Assembly (NCBI GenBank): GCA_030695205.1
Contig: JAUYTN010000025.1
Location: forward strand, 124,001-188,000
From: Burkholderiaceae bacterium
GTDB taxonomy: Bacteria > Pseudomonadota > Gammaproteobacteria > Burkholderiales > Burkholderiaceae_C
Direction of reading: 5' to 3'
Length of the DNA: 64,000 nt
Below are positions 26,878-35,228 of the stretch, one piece after another; the stretch's first letter is position 1; every line of letters starts with the position of its first letter. Under the pieces are notes generated by a model that had not been told where the DNA came from, did not search any database, and saw nothing but the letters and a program-made list of their open reading frames with translations. Both the position numbers and the translations under genes were made by a program.

Positions 26878-27870
26878 ATGGCTGTATTTACCGAAGTTTC
26901 CCGGTCACAAGCCGCTGGCCTGATGCGAAAGCTCGGCCTGGGCGAGCTGACCTCGCTCAAAGGCTGCGCTGGCGGCATCGAAAACACCAACTACTTCGTG
27001 ACCACCGAGCGCGACGGCCAGACGCTGGAGCATGTGCTGACCCTGTTTGAGCGACTGAGCGCCGAGCAGCTGCCGTTTTACCTGCACCTCATGAAGCACC
27101 TGGCGGGCAAAGGCATCCCGGTGCCCGACCCCGCCGCAGACGCCAGAGGCCACATCCTGCACACCCTCAAGGGCAAACCAGCGGCTGTGGTCAACAAGCT
27201 GTCCGGTACCAGCCAGCTGGCGCCACAGCCGGTGCACTGCGCCGCCGTGGGCACCATGCTCGCCCGCATGCACCTGGCTGGTCTGGACTACGAGCGCCAC
27301 CAGCCCAACCTGCGCGGCCTGACCTGGTGGAACGAGACCGTGCCCGTCGTCCTGCCCCACCTTGGCCCAGCGCAAGCCCAACTGATTGCGGCCGAACTCG
27401 CCTACCAAAACCACATCGCAGCCAGCCCTGCGTATGCGGCTTTGCCGCGCGGTCCTGTGCACGCCGACCTCTTCCGTGACAACGTCATGTTCGAAGGCGA
27501 GACGCTGACGGGCTTTTTCGACTTCTACTTTGCCGGCCACGACAGCCTGGTGTTTGACATTGCGGTGAGCATGAACGACTGGTGCATTGACCTGCCCACC
27601 GGTGCCCACCACCCCGCACGCGCACGCGCCCTTCTGCAAGCCTACGAAACCGTGCGCCCACTGGGCGTGGCCGAGCGCGAGCTGCTGCCCGCCATGCTGC
27701 GCGCGGGCGCATTGCGCTTTTGGGTGTCGCGGCTGTGGGACTGGCACCTGCCCCGGGAAGCCTCCATGCTCAAACCCCACGACCCCACCCACTTCGAGCG
27801 GGTGCTGCGCGAGCGCGCCCTGCACCCCCTGACCGCAAACGCACTTTGCCAGGAACCCATCACCCCATGA
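26878..27870 (+). CDS. thrB: Homoserine kinase (ThrB, aminoglycoside-phosphotransferase fold)
   Basis: Phosphorylates homoserine for threonine synthesis. This 330-residue enzyme is the APH/choline-kinase-type homoserine kinase of pseudomonads and Burkholderiales, not the GHMP type. Evidence: [10 protein letters not shown] nucleotide loop, the catalytic [11 protein letters not shown] (Brenner motif HxDxxxxN), [15 protein letters not shown] with the metal-binding Asp, and normal length. It overlaps the next gene by 4 bp (ATGA), so the two are coupled. thrC is not in the window. Confidence 0.93.
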   Translation: MAVFTEVSRSQAAGLMRKLGLGELTSLKGCAGGIENTNYFVTTERDGQTLEHVLTLFERLSAEQLPFYLHLMKHLAGKGIPVPDPAADARGHILHTLKGKPAAVVNKLSGTSQLAPQPVHCAAVGTMLARMHLAGLDYERHQPNLRGLTWWNETVPVVLPHLGPAQAQLIAAELAYQNHIAASPAYAALPRGPVHADLFRDNVMFEGETLTGFFDFYFAGHDSLVFDIAVSMNDWCIDLPTGAHHPARARALLQAYETVRPLGVAERELLPAMLRAGALRFWVSRLWDWHLPREASMLKPHDPTHFERVLRERALHPLTANALCQEPITP

Positions 27871-28670
27871 AACTGAACAACGTTCCCGCCTCCACCGGCT
27901 GGCAGTGGGTCAAGCAGGGCATACGCACTTTCTGGAAGCAGCCGCTGGCCATGTCTGGCCTGTTTTTCATGTTCATGGGCCTGGTGTCGGTGCTCTCGGC
28001 CGTGCCCTTTGTGGGCAGCGCCCTGTCGCTGGCTCTGCTGCCAGCGGCCACACTGGGCCTGATGGCAGCAGCCCGCCAAGCCGCCGCCGGGAAATTCCCC
28101 ATGCCCACGGTACTGGCCAGTGCGTTTTCGGCAGGCAAGCAGCGCATGCACGCCATGCTCAAGCTCGGCGCCCTGTACGCCGTTGGTTTTTTGCTGGTGA
28201 TGGGCCTGTCTTCGGTGTTCGATGGTGGCGAATTTGCGGGCGTCTACCTCAGGGGAGACCCACTGACCGAAGAGATGGCCAAAGACCCAGACTTTCAGCG
28301 CGCCCTGTGGGTGGGCATGGGTCTGTACCTGCCGCTGGCCATCGTGTTCTGGCACGCCCCTGCCCTGGTGCACTGGCATGGGGTAGAACCCGTCAAGAGC
28401 TTGTTTTTCAGTGCCATGGCCTGCTGGGCCAACAAGGCCGCTTTGCTGGTGTACGCCGCGTGCTGGCTGGGTGTGTTCATGGCCGGCGGCATGGCGTTGA
28501 GCCTGCTGATGGCCCTGTTGGGCAGCCCGGCTGTGGGCAGCGTGCTGGTGCTGCCGGCCGTGCTGCTGATGGCGTCCATGTTTTTCACCTCGACATATTT
28601 CACCTTCGCCGACAGCTTTGTCGCTGAACCACCCAACGACACCGCCAGCACCCCACCCACCAACGACTGA
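27867..28670 (+). CDS. BPSS1780-family inner membrane protein
   Basis: 267-residue polytopic membrane protein with about six hydrophobic helices (for example [35 protein letters not shown] and [18 protein letters not shown]). N-terminal [21 protein letters not shown] is characteristic of the BPSS1780 family of unknown function. The start ATG overlaps the thrB stop. The C-terminal 15 residues are Pro/Thr-rich and probably cytosolic. Coupling to thrB may be historical rather than functional; no transport motif is visible. Confidence 0.78.
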   Translation: MKLNNVPASTGWQWVKQGIRTFWKQPLAMSGLFFMFMGLVSVLSAVPFVGSALSLALLPAATLGLMAAARQAAAGKFPMPTVLASAFSAGKQRMHAMLKLGALYAVGFLLVMGLSSVFDGGEFAGVYLRGDPLTEEMAKDPDFQRALWVGMGLYLPLAIVFWHAPALVHWHGVEPVKSLFFSAMACWANKAALLVYAACWLGVFMAGGMALSLLMALLGSPAVGSVLVLPAVLLMASMFFTSTYFTFADSFVAEPPNDTASTPPTND

Positions 28671-28687
28671 GCTTCCCAGGACACCCC

Positions 28688-29398
28688 ATGAGCCACCACA
28701 CCCTCGATGGACGCACCGCCCCCGAACTGCTGTGGTTCCAGCGCCGCCAAACGCTGCAGGCCGCGGCCGCCTGGGTCGCGCTGGGGGGTTGGGGAGCCGC
28801 CCACGCCCAGAGCCGCAGCAACATCGTCGAACTGATCGGTGATGCCCTGCTCAATGGCGAAGCCCTCCGCCCCGAGACGGTGATCCAAACCGGCGATGTC
28901 ATCGAAACCGGCCCCCAGTCCCGGCTCATTTTTGTGGTGGGAAACTCCTCGTTCCACGTCCGCCAGAACTCGCGCCTGGCGGTGGAGCGGGGCAGCGGCC
29001 TGTATGTGGTCAGCCTGCTGAGGATGCTCACAGGGGCGGTGGTCAGCGTGTGGGGCAAGGGCACGGCGCGGCGCATCGTCACCCCCACCGTGACCGCCGG
29101 GATTCGGGGCACTGGCGTGTACACCGAGGTGCGCCCGCATGAAGACCACAGAAGCTATTTTTGCAACTGCTACGGCACCGTGGACCTGAGCACCACCGCC
29201 GATGCCACCACCTCCACCGCCGAGTACCACGAGGCCTTCTGGGCAGGCAGTGGCGTAGACGGCGAGCCCCGGCTGACACCAGCCCGAGCCATCAACCACA
29301 CCGACGAAGAGCTGGAGTTTCTGGCCGGCCTGGTCAACCAGCGAACCGCCTGGCAAATCAGCGGCCGCAAGGGGCGCAAGGCCAGCTACCTGGACTGA
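28688..29398 (+). CDS. FecR-domain protein with signal sequence
   Basis: 236 residues. A hydrophobic segment (AAAAWVALGGWGAAHAQ, about 26-42) predicts export. The FecR beta-domain follows: VIQTGDVIETGPQSRLIFVV, FHVRQNSRLAVERG, and TPTVTAGIRGTGVYTEV. In FecR proteins such domains relay signals to ECF sigma factors, but no sigma factor or TonB receptor is adjacent, so it more likely belongs to the stand-alone secreted FecR proteins. A Cys pair (YFCNCYG) could form a disulfide in the periplasm. Start 17 bp after the preceding stop; probably the same transcript. Confidence 0.7.
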   Translation: MSHHTLDGRTAPELLWFQRRQTLQAAAAWVALGGWGAAHAQSRSNIVELIGDALLNGEALRPETVIQTGDVIETGPQSRLIFVVGNSSFHVRQNSRLAVERGSGLYVVSLLRMLTGAVVSVWGKGTARRIVTPTVTAGIRGTGVYTEVRPHEDHRSYFCNCYGTVDLSTTADATTSTAEYHEAFWAGSGVDGEPRLTPARAINHTDEELEFLAGLVNQRTAWQISGRKGRKASYLD

Positions 29399-29530
29399 TT
29401 CTCGCCAACTCAGACCATCGACCATAATTTGCGATAGGCCAAGCTCAGGCATGAATACACGGCCAACTGGCCGCCTCATCGGGCGAGTCAATGACCCACT
29501 CAACACAACCGATGCACAGGAGTACCCGAC

Positions 29531-30097
29531 TTGAAACTCTTTTTTTACACACCGGTCATGGCCGCATTGGCCAGCGCTGTTGTGGCAGGTTGCGCCCAAG
29601 CACCCCTGTCAGAACCAAACACTGCTGCGCTCCCTGGGCAAGAAATGGTGCGCTCGGCGGGTCAGTGGCAAGCTATTGCAGCCGACGCCGTCCGCTCAAC
29701 CCTGAAGATGCTTGATGAAGCTGGAGTAGCTTCCAACGCGCGGGTTTCTCTGGTCCGACCCGACAAGCCAACTGAATTTGAATCGGTGTTCCACGAACTG
29801 CTGATCACCGAGCTGGTGCGCACTGGGCGGCGTGTGACACAAGACAACACCGTCGCCCTCAAACTGAGCTACAAGGCACAGCTGATCCGCAATTCAGCGG
29901 TGGCTGGTGCCGGAGGCGATGTAAGCCGCCACGGTGCACGAGGCACCGCATTGTCCGAGCTCGTGCTCACGACGTCGGCGGGTACCCCTGATCAAATCCT
30001 GGCCAGAAAGACCGATTTGTACTATGTTGAATCAGCCGATGCACCGCTGTTCAAACTGGCCCCGTTACCCAACAGCATGAAAGTAGTCAACCAATGA
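29531..30097 (+). CDS. Putative lipoprotein paired with a FlgO-like gene
   Basis: 188-residue lipoprotein: signal MKLFFYTPVMAALASAVVAG with lipobox VAGC (Cys21). The initiation codon is TTG at 29531, preceded by AGGAG at 9 nt, which decides the start. The mature part has no domain I can name; RTLxxxDEAGVASNARVSLV and LTTSAGTPDQILARKTDLYY suggest a small alpha/beta fold. It overlaps the FlgO-like gene by 4 bp (ATGA), so the two probably act together at the outer membrane. Confidence 0.65.
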   Translation: MKLFFYTPVMAALASAVVAGCAQAPLSEPNTAALPGQEMVRSAGQWQAIAADAVRSTLKMLDEAGVASNARVSLVRPDKPTEFESVFHELLITELVRTGRRVTQDNTVALKLSYKAQLIRNSAVAGAGGDVSRHGARGTALSELVLTTSAGTPDQILARKTDLYYVESADAPLFKLAPLPNSMKVVNQ

Positions 30098-30654
30098 GCC
30101 GCCTTGCCCCGTTCACTTTGATCATCAGCGCGGCTGTGCTCGCTGGCTGCACCACGCCCAGCACGGGCACTTACGTCAAGCTGGAACCCACCTACGAGGA
30201 GGCCAGCGCCAGCCAATTTGTTGGCGCCAACCGCGAGGCCGTCCAGCGCCTGGTGGCTGGGCTGGATCTGAAGGCCCTGGGTACCACCCCCATGCTGGTC
30301 GCCACGGTGGTCAACGTCAACGACCTGCGCAAAACCGCCCCATTGGGTCGGACCTTGTCGGAGCAGTACGCATCTCAACTGGCTGCCCAGGGCCTGCTGG
30401 TCAAAGAACTCAAGCTGCGCGGCGATATCTATGTGCGCGAAGAAACTGGCGAGCTCATGCTCTCGCGCGAGCTCAAAGACATCGCCCAGATACACAGCGC
30501 AGCCATGGTGCTGGTGGGCACCTACTCCGCAGCGGCCACGTCCACGTTCATCAGCCTCAAGCTCGTGCGCACCGACACCGGCCAGATCGTCAGAGGGCAT
30601 GACTACGCCCTGCCCAACAATGCCGATGTGCTGAAACTGCTGGCACAAAAATAG
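30094..30654 (+). CDS. FlgO-family outer membrane lipoprotein
   Basis: 186 residues: signal peptide with lipobox LAGC (Cys15), then a FlgO domain (about 50-186) with VVNVNDLRKTAPLGRTLSEQ and DIAQIHSAAMVLVGTYSAA. FlgO is an outer-membrane lipoprotein linked to the flagellar T/H-ring region in Vibrio; homologous domains also occur outside flagellar loci. No flagellar genes are nearby, so a motility role is uncertain. Translationally coupled to the preceding lipoprotein and followed by a terminator. Confidence 0.72.
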   Translation: MSRLAPFTLIISAAVLAGCTTPSTGTYVKLEPTYEEASASQFVGANREAVQRLVAGLDLKALGTTPMLVATVVNVNDLRKTAPLGRTLSEQYASQLAAQGLLVKELKLRGDIYVREETGELMLSRELKDIAQIHSAAMVLVGTYSAAATSTFISLKLVRTDTGQIVRGHDYALPNNADVLKLLAQK

Positions 30655-30683
30655 GCTCACCAGCCAACCTGACCCCGGCCCGC

Positions 30684-30715
30684 AAGCCCCGGCGCATCCG
30701 CTCCGGGGCTTTTTT
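30684..30715 (+). terminator. Rho-independent terminator after FlgO-like gene
   Basis: AAGCCCCGG-CGCATCCG-CTCCGGGGCTT followed by TTTTT; stem of about 8 GC-rich pairs with T-run. It also lies against the 3' end of the DUF3597 gene on minus. Confidence 0.88.
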
Positions 30716-30716
30716 C

Positions 30717-31136
30717 TCAGTCCAGCAAATCGGCAGGCACGTTGCCGCCATTGGCTGCGATGTTGGCCAGCACATTCTTGTGCAGCCACATGTTCATCCG
30801 GGCGGAGTCGTTCATCAGCTCATCCGGGCAATACAGCTCTTTGGCCAGCTCTTTGCGGGCGGCCAGGCTGCTGTCCATGTCCAGCAGTTTGAGCAGGTCA
30901 ACGATGGAGGTGCGCCAGTTGAGCTTCTGCGGACTGGCCGCTGCCCGTTGCTCCAGCTGCGCAACCACATCCATCATGGTGATGGAGGCCACCGCAGGCG
31001 CTGCGGCGGGAGCGGGTGCAGCCGCTGTCGCTTCTGGCACAACGGCTGCTGGAGCCGCCTGTGCAGGCTCTGCCGCTGGCTGATCGCTGGCACGGCTTAT
31101 GCCCAGCTTGTCAAGAATGCTGCCGAAAATTTCCAT
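30717..31136 (-). CDS. DUF3597 domain protein
   Basis: 139-residue soluble protein. The first 17 residues (MEIFGSILDKLGISRA) form an amphipathic helix, followed by an Ala/Pro-rich linker (about 18-48) and the DUF3597 core with MMDVVAQLEQRA, LNWRTSIVDLLKLLDMDSSL and ARKELAKELYC. Family members look like small stress or storage proteins related to LysM-linked YgaU partners, but the function is unproven. A clear AGGAG lies 6 nt before the ATG, suggesting good translation. It stands alone between two terminator-bounded regions. Confidence 0.8.
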   Translation of the reverse strand: MEIFGSILDKLGISRASDQPAAEPAQAAPAAVVPEATAAAPAPAAAPAVASITMMDVVAQLEQRAAASPQKLNWRTSIVDLLKLLDMDSSLAARKELAKELYCPDELMNDSARMNMWLHKNVLANIAANGGNVPADLLD

Positions 31137-31280
31137 GAAATACTCCTGTGGTGGTGACCAAGTGATCTACAGACCCGCCACAGTATTGCTGAAGCACCCA
31201 CCTGTTGGTGTGTCAACGGCCAGTCTGTCGTGGCAGACAGACCATTGCCCCCACATCCAGTCCACCCAGCGTGAAGTAAG

Positions 31281-32540
31281 TCACTTCTGCATGGGCGCGT
31301 CCAGAGAAGATAACCCCGTGTGCGCGGCATGCAGCGGAAGACGCAAAGTCATCAGCCAGCACAGCCCCAGCATGACCGCCGAGCCAAGCAGCGCATACAG
31401 CAGCCCGCCCCATTGGTACAGCAGGCCGGACAGCAAAGTGCCCAAAAAGCGGCCCAGCGCATTGGCCGCGTAATAAAAGCCCACGTCTTCCGCTGCCTTT
31501 TCAGACCCCGCATAGGCCAGCACCAAGTAGGAGTGGACCGACGAGTTCACCGCAAACGCAAAGCCAAACAGGCCCAGCCCACCCACCACCACCCACTCCA
31601 GGTGCGGCACATCGGCCACCACGGCGGCGGCCAGCCCCACGGGCACCAGCGTCAGCGCGGCAGACCACCAGCGGGCAGCCGGCACCTCGTGGCTCAGGCC
31701 ATCGGCACTGCGCTTGACGATGTTGGGGGCCAGCGCCTGCACCAGGCCGTAGCCAATGGTCCAGGCTGCCAGGAAGCCGCCCACCATGGTGAAGGTCCAG
31801 CCCTGCGAGTACAAAAACACCGGCACGCCCACCACAAACCACACGTCGCGCGCGCCAAACAGCGCCACGCGGGCCCCAGCCAGCGCGTTGATGCCCGCAT
31901 TTTTGGCAAACAGCTCTTTGGCCGATTTGGAGGCCTTGGCCTTGCCCATCATGGACGGCAGCGAGGCCACCACGCCCACCAGCACCAAGGCCAGCAGGCC
32001 CGCCATCGCCCACAGCGCGTGGGCAAACCCCAGTGCATCGAGCAGCAGGCCGCCCAAAAAGAAACCCACGCCTTTCATGGCGTTTTTGCTGCCGGTGAAC
32101 CAGGCCACCCATTTGAACAACTGGCCCGCGCCCTGCTCTTTGGCCTGCGCCGCCGTGACCTTGATGGCCGACTTGCTGGCGGTTTTGGTCAGGTCTTTGG
32201 CCACGCCGCAAATGCCCTGCGCCACCACAACCCAGGCCACCGACATGGCTGCCGTCCAGGACGGGTTGAGCAGGGACAACAGCGTGAAGCCGATGATTTG
32301 CGTCACCAGCCCCACCGTCAGCATGCGGGCAATGCCGTAACGCGTGGCCAGCCAGCCGCCGATCAGGTTGGCCAGCACCCCGGCGGCCTCGTACAGCAAA
32401 AATAAGAATGCAAGCGTGAACGGCGAATAGCCCAGCTTGTAAAAGTGCAGCAGCACCAACATGCGCAGTGCGCCGTCGGTCAGCGTGAAGCCCCAATACG
32501 CGGCGGTGACGATGGCGTAGTTGCGCTCGGCAGCGTTCAT
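31281..32540 (-). CDS. arsJ: ArsJ, 1-arseno-3-phosphoglycerate exporter (MFS)
   Basis: Inner-membrane MFS protein of 419 residues that exports 1-arseno-3-phosphoglycerate, the unstable product of GAPDH acting on arsenate, giving arsenate resistance. Evidence is the ArsJ start pattern YWGFTLTDGALRMLVLLHFY, KDLTKTASKSAIKV, ARDVWFVVGVPVFLY and VNSSVHSYLVLAY, plus the partner GAPDH gene immediately upstream. The ATG at 32540 is chosen; a GTG at 32552, directly after the GAPDH stop, is an alternative. Operon partner spacing is 0-12 bp. Confidence 0.93.
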   Translation of the reverse strand: MNAAERNYAIVTAAYWGFTLTDGALRMLVLLHFYKLGYSPFTLAFLFLLYEAAGVLANLIGGWLATRYGIARMLTVGLVTQIIGFTLLSLLNPSWTAAMSVAWVVVAQGICGVAKDLTKTASKSAIKVTAAQAKEQGAGQLFKWVAWFTGSKNAMKGVGFFLGGLLLDALGFAHALWAMAGLLALVLVGVVASLPSMMGKAKASKSAKELFAKNAGINALAGARVALFGARDVWFVVGVPVFLYSQGWTFTMVGGFLAAWTIGYGLVQALAPNIVKRSADGLSHEVPAARWWSAALTLVPVGLAAAVVADVPHLEWVVVGGLGLFGFAFAVNSSVHSYLVLAYAGSEKAAEDVGFYYAANALGRFLGTLLSGLLYQWGGLLYALLGSAVMLGLCWLMTLRLPLHAAHTGLSSLDAPMQK

Positions 32541-32552
32541 CTGGAACGCCAC

Positions 32553-33602
32553 TTAAATGCCCACGGTCTGCATGTGGCAGGCCAGGTCCACCATGCGTGT
32601 GGCGTAGCCCATTTCGTTGTCGTACCAGGCGTACACCTTCAGCAGCGTGCCGTCGGTCACCATGGTGGACAGGCCGTCGACGATACTGCTGCGTGTGTCC
32701 CGGGCGTAGTCGGCGCTGACCAATGGCAGCGGCTCGTAACCCAGAATGCCCGCCAGCGGCGAGCCTGGCTGCGCGGCGGCGGCAAACAGCGCGTTGACTT
32801 CTTCAGCCGTGGTGGTGCGGTTCAGCTCGAACACGCAGTCGGTCAGCGAGGCATTCAGCGCGGGCACGCGCACGGCGTGGCCGTTGAGCTTGCCTTTCAG
32901 CTCGGGGTAAATGAGGGCAATGGCAGTGGCGCTGCCCGTGCTGGTGGGGGCCAGGTTGACCATGGCGCTGCGGGCGCGGCGCAGGTCTTTGTGCGGGGCA
33001 TCCACCACCAGGTTGGTGTTGGTGGGGTTGTGCAGGGTGGTGATCTGGCCGTGCTTGATACCCAGGGCCTCGTGCACCACCTTCACCACCGGGGCCAGGC
33101 AGTTGGTGGTGCAACTGGCTGCGGTGACGATGTGGTTGACTGCCGGGTCGTACAGGTGGTGGTTGACGCCCACCACGATGTTCAGCACGCCGCCCACCTT
33201 CACGGGGGCGGCCACGATCACGCGCTTGGCCCCACGGTCCAAGTGGCCTTGAAGGGTTTCAGGTGTGAGGAATTTGCCCGTGCATTCCAGCACCACGTCC
33301 ACACCCAAGTTGCCCCAGGGAATGTCAGCAGCAGTGGCATGCTGGGTAAAGCCCACCTGTTGGCCCTGGATACGGATACGGTCGGCGCTTTCAGCGGCGA
33401 TGTCACCACGCCAGCGGCCCTGCACGGTATCGAACTGCACCAGGTGCGCGGTGGACTCGGCATTGCCCTTGATTTCATTCAGGTGCACCACCTCCAGGCG
33501 GTTGCTGGCGCGCGGGTCGTCCAGTGGCCGATCCACCGCGCCGAATGCGGCGCGCAGCGCCAACCTGCCCATGCGGCCCATGCCGTTGATTCCGATTCTC
33601 AT
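32553..33602 (-). CDS. gap: ArsJ-associated glyceraldehyde-3-phosphate dehydrogenase
   Basis: 349-residue GAPDH that forms 1-arseno-3-phosphoglycerate from arsenate for export by ArsJ. NAD-binding start [20 protein letters not shown], catalytic Cys in [11 protein letters not shown], and the downstream LTDCVFEL and [15 protein letters not shown]. The ArsJ-linked type is indicated by the operon and the motif [21 protein letters not shown], where central-metabolic GAPDHs have HxYTxDQ. A strong CAGGAG lies 7 nt before the ATG. It diverges from an MFS gene across an ArsR-like operator. Confidence 0.94.
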   Translation of the reverse strand: MRIGINGMGRMGRLALRAAFGAVDRPLDDPRASNRLEVVHLNEIKGNAESTAHLVQFDTVQGRWRGDIAAESADRIRIQGQQVGFTQHATAADIPWGNLGVDVVLECTGKFLTPETLQGHLDRGAKRVIVAAPVKVGGVLNIVVGVNHHLYDPAVNHIVTAASCTTNCLAPVVKVVHEALGIKHGQITTLHNPTNTNLVVDAPHKDLRRARSAMVNLAPTSTGSATAIALIYPELKGKLNGHAVRVPALNASLTDCVFELNRTTTAEEVNALFAAAAQPGSPLAGILGYEPLPLVSADYARDTRSSIVDGLSTMVTDGTLLKVYAWYDNEMGYATRMVDLACHMQTVGI

Positions 33603-33624
33603 GCGATGCTCCTGATGTATTTAC

Positions 33625-33663
33625 TTCAATGATCGTTGAAATTTAGTGGGCGACAATGACAAT
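33625..33663. promoter_or_regulatory. ArsR-like operator and divergent promoter
   Basis: The inverted repeat TTCAATGATCGTTGAA (33625-33640; one mismatch) resembles operators of ArsR/SmtB repressors (TTCAA-N6-TTGAA). On plus, TTGAAA (33636-33641), a 16-bp spacer and GACAAT (33658-33663) form a plausible promoter for the MFS gene; the operator overlaps its -35. The GAPDH-arsJ promoter must lie on the other strand in the same segment. No arsR gene is in the window. Confidence 0.6.
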
Positions 33664-33729
33664 TTGATGACAGCCCGAGTCGCCCGCACAGCAGCCCATC
33701 TGACGGATCTGCCCGTAAGCTCCTGCGCC

Positions 33730-34908
33730 ATGAAGCAGCCCAACGTCCCCCGTCACATCCTGCCCGTGTTGGTGTTGGCGCAGTTTGCTGGCACCTCGTT
33801 GTGGTTTGCGGTGAACGCGGTCATGCCCGACTTGCAGCGCGAGCTGGCTTGGTCAGCGTCTGCTGTGGGTGCGCTCACGTCGGCGCTGCAGCTGGGCTTC
33901 ATTGTGGGCACGCTGGTGTTTGCCTTGCTGGCCATTGCCGACCGTTTTTCGGCGCGGCGCGTGTTTTTGGTGTGTGCGCTGGCAGGGGCAGCCTGCACAG
34001 TGGGTGCCTGGGCCATGGTGCGCCACTACGAGGCCTTGATGGCCTGGCGGCTTGCCACTGGCTTTTTTCTGGCGGGCATTTACCCGGTGGGCATGAAGAT
34101 TGCCGCGCAGTGGTACCGCCAGGGCCTGGGTGCGGCACTGGGTTTGCTGATTGGCGCGCTGGTGCTGGGCTCGGCCAGCGCCCACGCCCTGCGAGCCTTG
34201 GGCGATGCTTTGCCCTGGCCCTCGCTGATGCTGGGGGTGGCGGCGCTGGCGGCAGGCGGCGGTTTGCTGCTGTTTGTTGCCACCCACGATGCGCCGCACA
34301 ACCACGCCAAAGTCACCACCCTGCAGTGGCGCGCCCTGGCCACGCTGTGGACCGATGACCGTGTGCGAGCCTCGGTGCTGGGTTACTTTGGCCACATGTG
34401 GGAGCTGTACACCATGTGGGTCATGGTGCCGCTGATACTGGCTACCCGGCTGCAAGGCACCGCGTTGTCGTGGACGGCCTTTGCCGTGCTGGGCGCTGGT
34501 GCCATAGGCTGTGCCGGCGGTGGTTGGGTGGCCCAGCGCTGGGGCAGCGCCCGGGTGGCGGGCAGCCAGTTGCTGGCCAGCGGGCTGTGCTGCCTGGCCG
34601 CGCCGTGGGTGCTGGTGGCGGGCGACGTGGTGTTTTACGCGTGGCTGGTGGTGTGGGGTATCACGGTAGCGGGGGATTCACCACAGTTTTCCACCCTCAC
34701 GGCGCGCAACGCACCACCCCAGGCGGTGGGCAGTGTGCTGACCCTGACCAACAGCATCGGCTTTGCCATTTCCATCATCAGCATCTTGCTGTTTGTTCGG
34801 TTGAGTGAGACGGTGGCACTGGGTGCCCTGCTGCCCTGGCTGGCGATTGGCCCGGCGCTGGGGCTGTGGGCCTTGAGGCCGTTGGTAAGGGCCGAGCGGA
34901 TTGGGTGA
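33730..34908 (+). CDS. MFS transporter divergent from the arsJ operon
   Basis: 392-residue carrier with 12 hydrophobic segments. MFS features: VLVLAQFAGTSLWFAVNAVM in helix 1, then the loop ADRFSARRVFLVCALAGA and IYPVGMKIAAQWY, close to the cyanate/nitrate-type or small-drug branch. It shares a regulatory region with the arsenate genes, so a role in export of an arsenic species or related toxin is inferred, not shown. Upstream ATGs at 33646 and 33667 exist, but the predicted transcript starts near 33670, so MKQPNVPRHILPV at 33730 is preferred. Confidence 0.75.
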   Translation: MKQPNVPRHILPVLVLAQFAGTSLWFAVNAVMPDLQRELAWSASAVGALTSALQLGFIVGTLVFALLAIADRFSARRVFLVCALAGAACTVGAWAMVRHYEALMAWRLATGFFLAGIYPVGMKIAAQWYRQGLGAALGLLIGALVLGSASAHALRALGDALPWPSLMLGVAALAAGGGLLLFVATHDAPHNHAKVTTLQWRALATLWTDDRVRASVLGYFGHMWELYTMWVMVPLILATRLQGTALSWTAFAVLGAGAIGCAGGGWVAQRWGSARVAGSQLLASGLCCLAAPWVLVAGDVVFYAWLVVWGITVAGDSPQFSTLTARNAPPQAVGSVLTLTNSIGFAISIISILLFVRLSETVALGALLPWLAIGPALGLWALRPLVRAERIG

Positions 34909-35010
34909 GCCAGAGGTTCTATGGCTTGTAAGTGAGGCCACGCCTATGGTCCTGGCAACCCACCTCGCTCCCCTCGCCTGCCACCGACTGAGCGCAGTAC
35001 AGGGCTCAAC

Positions 35011-35151
35011 CTACACAAACGTTGCAGGCGACACAGCAAACCGCTGTGCCAAGGCCCGCACCTGGCGCAAATTGAGCTCACGTTTACCAGCCAAAATTTC
35101 AGACACCACGCCTTGGCTGCCTATGTCTGGCAAGTTGATGGGCGCGTTCAT
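35011..35151 (-). pseudogene. HigA-type antitoxin remnant
   Basis: 46-codon fragment reading MNAPINLPDIGSQGVVSEIL, AGKRELNLRQVRALAQRF, AVSPATFV. This is the C-terminal half of the helix-turn-helix of HigA/XRE antitoxins (DIGSxGVVSEILxGKRxL). The N-terminal half, normally about 60-80 residues including helix 1-2, is missing. It follows a HigB fragment with an ATGA overlap, the normal order toxin-antitoxin. Likely a decayed type II system. Confidence 0.7.
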
Positions 35152-35228
35152 GATTTCCAGACTCCTTTGTCGTACTCACGGTGGGTCAGCACGGCTTTGA
35201 TGTAAACAATTTGGCGCTCGAAGCGAGA
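35148..35228 (-). pseudogene. HigB/RelE-type toxin remnant
   Basis: 26-codon fragment SRFERQIVYIKAVLTHREYD KGVWKS between an in-frame stop at 35229-35231 and its own TGA. It matches the C-terminal end of HigB mRNA interferases ((V/I)YIKxVLTHxEYDKGxWK). The rest of the toxin is gone, so it cannot be active. The TGA overlaps the antitoxin remnant's ATG. Confidence 0.7.
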
